From contig QAXH01004101.1 in NCBI GenBank assembly GCA_004335635.1, positions 7,938 to 30,152 of the forward strand: 22,215 bases of DNA, in the 5' to 3' direction. The first letter of the stretch is position 1; every line of letters begins with the position of its first letter. The stretch is from Chloromonas sp. AAM2 (lineage: Eukaryota > Chlorophyta > Chlorophyceae > Chlamydomonadales > Chlamydomonadaceae). Positions 9,011 through 19,500 of this stretch are shown one piece after another. The notes under the pieces are model-generated. The model saw only the letters and a list, made by a program, of their open reading frames with translations. It was not told the DNA's origin and searched no databases. Position numbers and translations under genes: made by a program.

Positions 9011-9416
9011 TCGTGATGCCGCAGGCGATGGCAGGGAGAGTCAAATGCGTCACACCCTGGTGATCAATGAGTGTGAGGATGACAGTACAGGCAAGGGCAT
9101 GCGCGAGGCAATCGGGGCTGCTAGGCAGTCATCTCATCTCAATTGCACCCACTCACGTGCGACAGGTTGGAAATCCCCTCACTCAATATGCATGTGACGA
9201 CAGTTGGATGGAGTAACCGCGCTATGGGCTTCCCTGACTTTGCCTTTGTGACAACCTTACACAACGCTCGAAACAAGCTTCTGAATTAGCACACCGGTCT
9301 TCGAACACTTATTTTGACATTCATTCCTTATTCAGCAATTATTCAGCAAATATTGCAGCAATTGCGACAATAACACAGTCGATGCCCGGGGTTTGTGGGC
9401 CAGCACTTTCCAAGCT
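9011..9416. promoter_or_regulatory. Putative bidirectional promoter (cyclophilin / transporter)
   Basis: 406 bp lie between the minus-strand ATG at 9010 and the plus-strand ATG at 9417. The transporter-proximal part (about 9300-9380) is AT-rich. It holds three near-identical 11-12 bp units, ATTCAGCAATT (9330), ATTCAGCAAAT (9341) and ATTGCAGCAATT (9352), back to back. Such a cluster may be a binding site or a core promoter element. Function is inferred from position only. Confidence 0.45.
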
Positions 9417-12400
9417 ATGTCCAACAAGCACCGGGAAGACGTCGATGTGGAAGGCAATTATACAAATGGCTCAGTCAAGCAGCAGCCAAACAGCGTGCAT
9501 AAACAGCGCATCAAGGATCTGTTGACGCCCGCCAACGTGCGCGCGCTCACCTATGGTCTCATGAATGTAGTCTCTGCGTCCGGAATCGTAAGTTCCTGGC
9601 AGCACTTCAACAAATTGTGCAAACTGCGATGTCCTGCACACCGTATCATCAATTGCATGTGTCCTGCTGTCCTGCATGCGTACTATTGGTGCACCCCATG
9701 TTCCATGCACAGCCAGTCATTGCCCCCAACGAACCCCCAAGCTGGTTTTGCTTGCATGCTGCTGCACTAATGGCTACTTAATAAGAGCCAGTGCAGCCCC
9801 CAGTTACAACCTTTTCTCAGGCAGCAGCGGCACAAAAAGAGCTGCCTGTCGCAGACATGGCTTTATTCAGGCATCCATCATTTCGTAATCCTGCCACTGC
9901 ACCATGCCAGCCTCCTTGCGTCAAGCCCCAAGCAGCAGGTTGCATGTGTCGGCTTCTAATGTGAATGCCTATAATATTCGTAGATGGAGACCTGGGCAGC
10001 AGACGCCATGTCATCTTCTACTCCTGCACACTTCATGTGACTGCTATGTCATCACCAGCATCATCATCTGTGACATGGTGCATCTGGCATGCAGGTGTTT
10101 GCCAACAAGTATGTGTTTGTCAAGTGCGGCTTTCCCTTCACCTACACTCTCACATGGATTCACACAATGTTCACACTGGTTGGCATGGCAGCATGCGCCC
10201 GGTCAGGCATGTTCGAGACAAAGCGACTGCCGACCAGCAAACTGGTGCCTATAGCAGCTGCATACGTGGCCTACATCGTGCTAGGCAACCTTAGTCTCAA
10301 TTTCAACAGTGTGGGGTTTTATCAGGTGAGAAGCCAAAGTGGAGGAAATCACACCAGTCATGCAGCGCACACGCATGTTGACCTGGACACAGCTGTGTTG
10401 GGCTCAGTGAGTGGGTGAGGAAGCCCGGCGCAGCGCGCATGCAACTGAACATGTGCCCACAGCAGTCAGTGTTGCATCACAAACGCCAGACCACGACCCG
10501 AGCGCGGAATAAGGGGAGGTACTTGCAGTTGTATATCAGGCCTACCACTTGCGTGCCTTAGGCAGCATTTTGTACCCTGTGTCGTCACGCACTACTGTAC
10601 TCAGCATGCTGCACTCTGCCTTCTTGCACTGCACTCTGCGTCAAACTGCCTCCCACTGGCGCCCACTGCACTCTGTAAGCGGCACATGTCTTCGCCTACA
10701 TCAGCCATACAGTGGTGTTCCCAGTAACCAGGCGCACTTTGTACCCCATGCCGTCATGCACTACTGTACCCTCCAGCCCTGTACCCTGTAGCTTCCGTGC
10801 CGCAGGTAATGAAGATCGCCGTAGCTCCGACAGTCATCGCCCTTGAGCTGGTCATGTTCCGCACGCTGCCTGGCCCGCGGATCATGATGAGCGTGGGGGT
10901 GGTGTGCATGGGCATTGCGGTGGCAACGATCAACGACTCACAGGTAAGTTTCATGTCTAGACGGCGTGGGATTGCTGTATTCAAGCATAGCAGACCACAA
11001 GCTTCAAAAAAACAAGTTTGCCAGTTCTGGGACAATTTGACGGGTACATGTGGTGACTGTTCGTGTGGCCTGTTGTACTGACTGATAGGAACTATTTTGT
11101 GATGAATATACGCTACGTTTCTTGCTGCGTGTGTGTGTGTGTGTGTATAAAGAGTCTGTGTGCTGGTCCACAACCAAATGAACAGTTGTTGGGACACGGT
11201 GTAGTGCTACTTCTGGGACACGCTGTTGTGCGTGGACACAAAAGATATTGAGAAATCCTTTGCCAAAACAACCAAGAAAGGAGAGTTGGAAACAGGCTGT
11301 GGGACGTCTCCGTGCGCAACACACGAGTTTGCTCAAGAGAGTGAAGCAACTGGAACACTTGGTGGCGACTTGCATTACAGACTTCTGATGTACCGGGCAG
11401 ATGGGACACACACCCAGTTTGTCTTTTGACACTGCAGTTCCTATCTAGTCCTGGTTTGCTGTCCCAGAAGCGGCAATGCACCATCTACTACAGCATTTAC
11501 AGCTTTGCCCTGAGACTCGGCAACTCATGCAGAGATACCAGCATCATTGACACTCATCAGACATGGTAGCCACACTCACCCGACACACTCATCAGACAGT
11601 GGTAAGGTATTGTACGATCAAAGCGCTGCGAAGAAACAAGCACCATCTGCGCTGACTGAGCATGGTATGATGGCAAGGTATCAGACCGGCAGAGAGAGAG
11701 AGAGATACGAATGCCGATGATGTGATGCGCTTGCCTTGCAGTTGATACGCAATTTATGGGGCGTGGTGGTTGGATGTTTGGCCACCTTCACCACAGCCCT
11801 GTACCAGATTTGGGCAGGCAGCAAGCAGAAGGAGCTCAAGGCATCCTCCATGCAGCTGCTGCACGCATACACACCCCATGCAAGCCTCATACTGGGTGCG
11901 CTGGTGCCCATGCTCGAGCCCGTTGGGTGGACCACACACGCGGAGGGCACGTTGCTTGGCTACAGGTGCGGCTTGGGACAGGAACAGCTGACTCTTGGCG
12001 TGTGCACCTGTTGTCAGTGTTTCTATCCTGACAACAAGACACAGCAGCTTGGGGTTAGGCTGCGGGTGGGCAAGATGACCGCATACGTTACAGAAGCACA
12101 GGCACACTGCCTTCTGTGCCTAGTTACATCTTAGTCTTCCTTGATTATTCGAACAGCTTTCACCTTGACTGACGTGTGCAACCATCACGACTTGTTGCCG
12201 CGCAGACTCACACTCGGGCGGCTGCTGGCCCTGTTCATCAGCAGCGCACTCGGGCTGATGGTCTCCCTCTCCACATTCCTGTTCATTGGGGCCACAAGCA
12301 GTCTGACATATAACGTGGTGAGCCCTGAGTGTGGGCGGGATGTGGCTTACGCGACTCGAGTGCAGAGCACATGCCTTGCTTGCGGGGGTAGTACCTGAGT

Positions 12401-13314
12401 GCTTTGCTGTTTGGTGCAAATGGCTGGCTCGAAACTGGCTGTGACCTGCCTCCACAGCATGTACGCATGGAAAGAATGCGGGTTGGATGCACCTGGCAAG
12501 GTCTGCCCTTTGTGGATCCGCTCATCCCATGGCTTGCTCACTAAGCTGCAAGCGCCTTCATGTGATAGGCTGATGACACGCTCTGGCTTGCTTGCTCACA
12601 CCATGGATTTGCTAGACAGTTTGCCTCTTGGATCAACTGAAAAATATATTTCACAGTTTTGGCATGATTGATTTCCCTGATCCACCGGACGACGGCCACA
12701 TGGACAGCAGGATGTCTCTTCTCAGCACCACTGTAGTTCTTAGTACTACACCGTGCAACACTCGTGTATCACAGCTTTAGTCTCTGCTATTGCATGCCCA
12801 CACAGGTTGGCCACATGAAGACGCTCATCATCCTGACAGGCGGCTGCATGTTCTTCGGTGACAGCATGCCGCCCAAGAAGCTAGTGGGCGTGTGCATCGC
12901 CATGTCCGGCATCGTCTGGTACTCGCACCTCAAGCTGCAGACAGCGTCACAGCAGGCACAGAAGGCAGACAAGGGCCAGGTGCGCATGAATGCCTGGGAG
13001 CTGGCAGTCCAGGTCATGTCGGGTGTCACACGAGATTCTGACCAACTGCATTCAGAAGCACTGTAGTGTGTAGACTTGGACCCACTGCATTTACAATCAA
13101 AGCCACTCAACACAGTCATACTTGCCCAAAGGTGTAAGTTATCTGCTGATGACTGTGCGATGATCATGCACGTTTGTGTGCTCATTGATGCTGCCCGCAG
13201 GATGCCAGAGGCCACAGAGGTAGCGTGAGCACCAGTGTGGTGACTCGGCCAGCCTTCACAGCACAGGGAGGGAGAAGACTGGTAACCAATGCCAACACAC
13301 TCAATACAAGCTGA
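9417..13314 (+). CDS. SLC35E3-like nucleotide-sugar / triose-phosphate family transporter
   Basis: This is a polytopic carrier of the drug/metabolite superfamily, TPT/nucleotide-sugar branch. Its expected place is the Golgi or another endomembrane, exchanging a nucleotide sugar or phosphorylated sugar; the substrate cannot be read from sequence. The product is 387 aa from seven exons: 9417-9587, 10095-10325, 10806-10943, 11742-11965, 12206-12317, 12806-12979 and 13201-13314, all in phase. Roughly ten hydrophobic segments run from about residue 48 to 335. Family motifs are LGNLSLNFNSVGFYQ (120-134), ALYQIWAGSKQ followed by SMQLL (exon 4), LTYNVVGHMKT (exons 5-6) and GIVWYSHLKL (exon 6). These align with human SLC35E3 signatures (NLSL, YQVWVGAKQ, SMQLL, TYN.FGH, YTHFKL). 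The start is the first ATG in frame; residues 1-40 are hydrophilic and cytosolic. The last exon is a short polar tail; reading through the exon 6 donor would give a different C-terminus ending at 13066. Introns 2 and 3 carry repeats. Confidence 0.92.
10561..10771 (+). repeat. Imperfect direct repeat in an intron of the transporter
   Basis: The segments 10561-10602 and 10731-10771 share GGC-GCA-TTTTGTACCC, then GTCGTCA or CCGTCAT, then GCACTACTGTAC, about 170 bp apart. The DNA between and after them has further copies of CACTGCACTCTG- and TGTACCCTG-like sequence, so the whole block looks like a decayed tandem array. It lies in intron 2 (10326-10805). Confidence 0.6.
11004..11475. mobile_element. 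Second, more decayed member of the TTTGCCAGTTCTGGGACA family
   Basis: The left end is a near-perfect family end at 11017-11034, preceded by an A-run. About 440 bp further, an inverted and degenerate end TGTCCCAGAAGCGGCAA (about 11459-11475) keeps the TTCTGGGACA core. The spacing matches the 517-bp element at 1356. It sits in intron 3 of the transporter (10944-11741) in non-coding sequence. The interior also has scattered TTCTGGGACA or TTGGGACA words. The right boundary is uncertain. Confidence 0.45.
11129..11146 (+). repeat. (GT)9 microsatellite
   Basis: Nine uninterrupted GT units lie inside the repeat element in intron 3 of the transporter. Confidence 0.95.
11691..11705 (+). repeat. (AG)n microsatellite
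   Basis: Fifteen bases of alternating A and G lie 37 bases upstream of exon 4 of the transporter, near the likely branch-point region. It is purine-rich where a pyrimidine tract would be expected. Confidence 0.9.
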
Positions 13315-14275
13315 ATGGCGCTAGACAACTGAGCTTTGAGACGTTCTGGTTCTAGTTCTGGCGATCACACAGCTTACTACGCCAGGCTATGTAGACTCAT
13401 GTCGTCGAGGGATGTCGTCAAGGGATTTGGCTTCAACTGACAGGAATCATGAGTTGGCTCTGGCTGTTTGTGTGGGCGAGCTTGCTAGCTCCTGTCCTGA
13501 ACATTCAGCAACGCCAGATGCCGTGATGTCATTCACGATGATGTCATCAGTTCCGATGGATGGTATATCTTCGGATCGGGCTCGAGTAGCTCGTAGTCCC
13601 TCCCCTCCTATGACTCATGTCAGAACGGTTCAAGTCGACCAGTGCTAGCTTGATTGACCAATAGCAGACACTTGCACACCAAACCCTAAGCTCATGTTGA
13701 TGCGTCTGAGTAAGGCCTGTGTTTGCTCAGATATCTTTGGTACATATGCTTCTGTGTAGGCTAGCCCTTCTTGCCTTTAGGAGTCCGGATCCAATATTCA
13801 TGTCAATTTCTGCCCATGCTTCAACGTGTTTTCATGATGTCTCACTGTCACCCCAAGCTTCCCAGTCATTGTTCGCTGAACGTCAATGTGCCCTCCAGTG
13901 CCTAGGCTGTGTGCCCTCGTACGGCAAGTAATTTCTGCACTCAAGTCCAATATTTCCCAAGTTTAGTCAAGGTGGTGATGAATCTGATGCTGTGAGGCGT
14001 CCCGGATGTACAGGACGTGCAGGCAGCAGGCAGCAGTGACCCAGTAGTGAAGCAGGTGGTGGTCGGTCAGGAACACCAAGCGATCGTGGCCTCCATTCTG
14101 CATGCAAACAGTAAACACATAACGACTTGTATGGCTCGTCTCAAGACAAGGAGGCGCTTTGAGGAACTTGCCCAATCGTGCTGGACAAAACTGAGTTGCC
14201 AGGTGAAGCAACACAGCTGCCGCATGTCGGCACACAAACCAGCTCACATTGCTATGTGCGGTGCAGAACTCAAGC
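13315..14275. other. Tail-to-tail 3' region of about 960 bp, no supported gene
   Basis: This lies between the stops of the transporter (13314) and the PAQR-like gene (14276), which face each other. Short open frames have no recognisable protein character and no consistent splice signals. A doubled TGATGTCAT-like word occurs at about 13523-13546. I see no polyadenylation signal that I would trust. Confidence 0.45.
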
Positions 14276-16186
14276 TCAGCAGTCAGCATCAGCAAGAGCC
14301 TGGATGTTACACTGCAACTCAAGCCAGTTGGTGCTCGCCTGTACAAAGAAGTATGCCCCCAATAGATACAGGACCACTTGGATCCCAAGGTTCAGGTTCA
14401 CGATCTGCAGCACAACCAAGGCAGGCATACGGTTGGCTGGTCTTAGCAGCGGGGAGCCGCAGCAATCCGCACACGCTTGGCCACACTGAGGCTTCAGCAA
14501 ACAACCAATCTGAGCAGTGGGTGTACGTGACTGGGTACAAGGCAAAGCCAGGGCGTGACGCAGTGAGCTGAATACATAAGCCCCGTGGCGCACATGGATG
14601 TAGCAGAAGAAGATGACTGCACCCAGCGCCACGAATGCGATGGTCCTGAACAGCGGACGCAGGAAGGCGGCACCCAGCAGGGCCACGGCCACTCCCGCCA
14701 TCACACGCAGGTCGCCCTCCGGGTCCTTGGCCTGTGCAGGCAACACCACGTGACACGTCAAACATCAGTAGTCACACCTTCATTGGAGCTACGGCTACTG
14801 TGCTGAGCCAATTCTGACTGTTATTGGTCCATGATACCCATGGGACTCAATGAGGCCGACCCAAATGATGCTGGTTTACACTTGTCTGAAAGCACACAAC
14901 GAGCTGAGGCAGCAATGAGAAACCATAGCTTGCCACACAAGCCTGTGCACGTGCATGCCCACCTGTTGACTGCATCCCATCTCTCCCTTACCATGGCTGC
15001 TGTGAATGGAGTACCCACAATGAGAGCCACGATGCCTATGTGGTCAAGCTTCTCCTGCAGAAACAAACCAGACAAACAAACCAAACCCACTGAACAAACC
15101 CAGCCCACCAAGCAAGCAGCCTGTGGCATAGCTTCCAGTTCCCGCCATCCAACGTGGTGGGAATCTAGTGCAAATATCTCTTGGGTGCTCGTTGCATGAG
15201 TGCCTCCAGTTACTTCTCCAGTGATGCCTGCAGCTAATCAGTGCATGGCTGTACAAAACAAGGAGTGGAGTCCGTGAAGACGATCAATGCTCTGCCGCCT
15301 CAAGTCAGCCTTCATCAGAATACGTACTATGAACTCATGCTCATGTGCTCAATGAAATGCTCAATGAAGAAAGAGCCAGTTCTTCTCCGTGTCTTCGATT
15401 AGGCCGTTATGGAAAGCCAACCCTTTTCAGCGTTGTTTACAAGAGCAAAACTTCAAGAGCTCTTCTCACCAGGACATGGTCGTCAGGCCATATGTGCGTG
15501 ATTGCAGAGCACAGGTGGGTGGTGGCAGCTGCCATGCAGAAAAACGACAGCGGTTTTCCGCCTATAGTCGCCCCCCTCCAAGCGATTACACTGCGTGGAC
15601 ACATGTTATGGCATGCATGCAGGGCTGGATCAGGTTCAGTGCGCGTCTGTGCTTAAATATTACGTCTACCTGATTCAAGGACATTTCGCCCTCTGAAACG
15701 CAACTCAGGTCAACTAAATTGTACTTGATCGCATATGCATGTCCCTTCAGGCTGGCACGTACCCTAGCGTGACCAGTGCTACCCCAGGCAAGAAATGGCT
15801 CCAGAAGTTGATGCGTTCGTACGGGTCATGGAAGACGCCTGCATGTCATAGCAGCAGCAACCATGGTCAAGTGAAGCGTCATGTAGGCCTGACTAAGTGG
15901 AAAGCACACTGGGTAATGGTGGAAAGGTTTTCAGCACGTGCTTGCTGATTGCATATGCTGCACTGGTATCTGCATGCGCTACAAGTTGCTGCTGCTGAAC
16001 AGGAGCGTGAGAGGGGAGCAGTTTGAACTTGATGGGTGCTCTGATGCCCTAGATGCTGGACCTGATTCTGCACGACTGTGTGCCATGCGTGTATCGCACT
16101 TACAGACCCACCACGGGGTATGTGGCCAGGAGCCTGCCGGTGAGCCGGTCGGCCGAAACTTGGGTGGGGCCTTGCCGGGCCACCAT
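14276..16186 (-). CDS. PAQR / haemolysin-III-like membrane protein
   Basis: This is a multi-pass protein related to the PAQR/HlyIII family (adiponectin-receptor fold; metal-dependent membrane hydrolases or receptors). Six exons give 201 aa: 16186-16108, 15838-15763, 15590-15470, 15054-14992, 14731-14594 and 14404-14276. Junctions 2-6 have good splice sites and matching phases. Family signatures: E34-x2-N37-x3-H41 (ERINFWSH) at the first membrane segment; S80-x3-H84 (SAITH); and LDHIGI (95-100) after it. About six hydrophobic segments follow in order. Length matches bacterial-type HlyIII (about 200-220 aa). The usual C-terminal H-x3-H pair is absent from the last exon (residues 160-201). Either the protein has lost part of its metal site or the true last exon was missed. 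Exon 1 is chosen for its coding character (SADRLTGRLLATYPVVG), but its donor is GTCTGT. The better GTAAGT four bases downstream would require another frame. It is divergent from the gene at 16527. Confidence 0.75.
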
Positions 16187-16526
16187 GTGTTTGAAGCAAC
16201 TGTCATCTGTGCAGCCTCCCACTCCTCAAACACGATGGAATGTCCTTCAGGCGCCAGTGTGTACTCTGCAAATTGAAATGCGAGTATGGCTTCTGCAGTT
16301 GCTTGGGTGATGTGCCGGTTTTCACGGCGACCCGAAGTGTTATTTCCAAATCGCAAATAAGTGTTGGTGCAACACGGAGTGGCAGACTACGAAGACACTC
16401 CAAATGACAGCCTCACTGTGCCCAGAACAAAACGTCCAGAGGCGGGCGCAGAGTTACAAATTGTGGACATGACCGTGGTGCTATCAGCGGGCTGATCATC
16501 TCAGCAGTAGCTGAACACTGCCCAAA
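16187..16526. promoter_or_regulatory. Putative bidirectional promoter (PAQR-like / LUMINIDEPENDENS-like)
   Basis: About 340 bp lie between the minus-strand ATG at 16186 and the plus-strand ATG at 16527. An acceptor-like TTTGCAG on the minus strand ends at 16271 and could close a 5'-UTR intron of the PAQR-like gene. No sure core promoter element is seen; the assignment rests on gene orientation. Confidence 0.4.
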
Positions 16527-19500
16527 ATGCAGCTCAGGAGCAGGACTCGGCTCCTGCAGCCCACCTATGAACCGCCCAGTGCAGCATACTGGTCCGAATC
16601 TGAGGACTCCAAGGATTTCATCATCAGCATGAATCGCGTTTGCTCGAGCATTGGTCACGACGCCGGCAAGGACAAGCTGATGACGCAAATCAAACTTTTC
16701 CTGTCGCAAGCTGCAGCTCTGCAAGCTATCGCCCAAACACAGCATGAGCTGGAGACATCAATAGCCAGAGCTGAAGGAGAAGCAGCGCAGCCCCCAGCTG
16801 CCAACGATCAGCCGAGCTCGGACCTGGTGACAAGAGGGCGCAAAAAAAGAAAACCCCAGCGCAGGCCGTTTGGCCTCTCAGGCGAAGAGCTGATCAACAG
16901 AGTTTTCTCTGTAGCTGACACACTGACCGACAAGCAGGCCAGGGCTGTGGGTGTGCAGTGTGGCATGTCTATAAAGGCTGTGCAGCAGCACCTGACGCGC
17001 CTGCGCACCAGCATGCGAGGCTCCTTGCAACGCATCATGGCCAAGCTTTCCAGGATGAATGATGGTGCTCACCATCAGACAGGTGTGCAAGCATGCAAGG
17101 ATTGTGCTGCATGCACTAGCCCTGCTGCATGCAGATCTGCATGATAGACCGCCATGTCAGCAAGGTTCGACCGCCATGTCAGCATGATCACCTGCCCAAT
17201 CACAGAGCACATGCAGAGCATATGCACGTGCAAGCAGGACAGGCACAGACGTAGGATCATATCAGGCATTTCAACAGTTGCTGTGCGTCGTGTGAGTCGA
17301 GAGGGGCATGGGGATACACAGACACTCATGGGGATGCGTGGGGCACATGCATGGGAGCGCATGAAATGGTGCAAGACACAGCTTGTCCTAATGGTCCACC
17401 TTTGGACCTGAAACGGCCCATATTGCATGTGCTCACAGGGACCATGAACGTAATGGTACAGTCAGATCCGATGGACTATATGCCTCAGGAGAAGAAGCCC
17501 GGCAGCAAAACCGCCAGGCAGCAGGCATCCCAGTTAAAGCAGCTGTCAGCACTACTAAACGAGGACGGCTCAATCAACAGCTCTGCACCTGGCATTTCAA
17601 ACTTCTCGAAGATGATGCAGGTGCGCCACACAGCTTCTGCCTTCACTGGGTGGCACAGGAGCAGACACCAGGCAATAGCACAGTTTGTTTTGATCTGCTG
17701 TCCAAGCAGTTTGGTGGCCAGTGAAGGGGACCAGGGGTTTGCCTGCACCTGCTGTGCGGTTGCATGTCCGTCCTATCCTTTCCCAACACGAGCTTGGCAG
17801 GTTGCAAGCAGCAGAATGCTGTGCATGCTACTCACTGCTCGCACAGATCAGCTCAGTCCCTTGTGCGTGTTTGCAGCTGATGGTGATGCGGCTGGTAGGG
17901 CTGGGTTTTATTGGCACACACCACACGCGCACACATGGACTGTTCCACTCGTGAAATGACACACACAAACACACACAACACACACACACACACACACACA
18001 TGCATCCATGCAGGATGCCATAACGTGGGAGGTGAAGGAGCGGCAGCTCGCTGCGCTGCACGCCTCCCCGCTTGCCACAGTCCGGCAGCTCATCAACGGC
18101 CGCATGGTGGAGACCATGGGGTTCTGGGTGGTGGAGGGGGAGCAGGACAAACAGGTGTCATTTGTCAAGTGAGTGCACCTCAGCACGTCAGCACACGGAT
18201 GGTCAAGGGACAGATGATGGATGAATCAAGTGAGCATGCGATTGATGCATGCGATTTTCTGATTGCTCTATTTGGATGATGTCTGAGCAGCGTGTTGTTT
18301 CAGCCATCTTCAGTTTCTATCGCTCATGAGTTGGTACACTGGACAGAATGCATGTGTGTGTGTTACGGCAATTGTTGCCCCTATTTAGAATCAACTCACT
18401 CCATCATGTCGTAGGCCGCAACATATGCTTGTGTGCTGAACCTGTGTTGCTGCTGTTATCTTTTCACATGGATGCGCGCAATGCTGTGTGCTGCCATGTC
18501 TCCACCATGCAGAAACGTCCTGCGCACTGCCCTGCGGATGCCCCTGCCCCGGGAACTACTGGAGGGAAGCAAGCTGCTGGCATGCACCGGCACAGCCACC
18601 CGCAGCAAGTCAGGACGCATTGCCTCAGCCGCACGACGCGCACTCGTAATCTGGCAGACCAATCACGAAGGCCTCACACTTCCCTTCTCAGTACAGAGGG
18701 CAATCGCGGCTGCCAGCGGCCCAAGCATACGGTCCCGCGTCACCCAGCTGATGAAATCGGGGCCGAGGAGCCCGACAGCGGCCAACCCTCGCAGTCCGCA
18801 GCGGCTCGGCCGGGCGGGGTACATGCGGGACACGGGGCTGAGGCAGCTGGCGCGGGCGGGGAGCGTGGGTTCATATGCTGCACCTGCGGATCCGCCACTG
18901 GCTCCCCGACCGTCTGCGGAGGAGCGGGCGGCCGCTCTGGCTGTGCCTCTGGGCAAGCAGGGTGCGGCTTTAGCCAAGCGCATCATCACCCCCATCACAA
19001 GGTAGGATTTTTACATGGTTTACAATGCATGGGGATTGCTAAGGGATGCGACGTATGTAGCTTCAAAGGCAGAAGGTAGGATTCAAACAATTATTGTTGA
19101 ACCTGGGCAAAGACGGGGGTATGCATGGGCATTGCCAGGTGTACATGCAGACATACCAGGTGGCACGACAGTGCACCTTAGTGAATAGGATGGCAATTGC
19201 ATTGGCTCTCCCGGTGCAGCATTGGCCATGCACTTGAGCCCACACTACCTCGGTCCGGATAGGTAGAGTGCATGGCTGCTGCACTTGGAGACCATGCTTT
19301 TGAGAGCAATTCATTTAATTCATTTGATACTGCCCTGCCTTTCAGGCCCCCAATCAGCACCCACACCAGCAGCAAGCCCACCTCCGCCGATGACATCCGC
19401 AAGCAGCGCCTGAAGGCGCAGGCGAGGGAGGCCTACGCCCGCAGTGTGGCAGGGCAGGCGGCAGGTGCACAGGCGGGTGCAGCCGCTGCTGCTCTGCCAC

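Noticed and set aside
12643..12675. Sequence resembling the TTTGCCAGTTCTGGGACA end in the last intron of the transporter
   Set aside because: About two thirds of positions match, mostly in the A/T-rich part; too weak to call as a family member without a genome-wide alignment.
13412..13931. Short plus-strand open frames in the 3' intergenic region
   Set aside because: No splice signals, no recognisable motif, and a position between convergent stops.
16200..16271. Upstream minus-strand exon reading APEGHSIVFEEWE
   Set aside because: It has an acceptor and joins in frame through the GTAAGT donor, but its codon choice is less GC-biased than the overlapping chosen frame, and that frame matches PAQR-like N-termini better. 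Kept only as an alternative.
18348..19079. A 243-codon plus-strand open frame
   Set aside because: It is a different frame of the LUMINIDEPENDENS-like exon 18513-19001; the TFIIS-N similarity is in the other frame.
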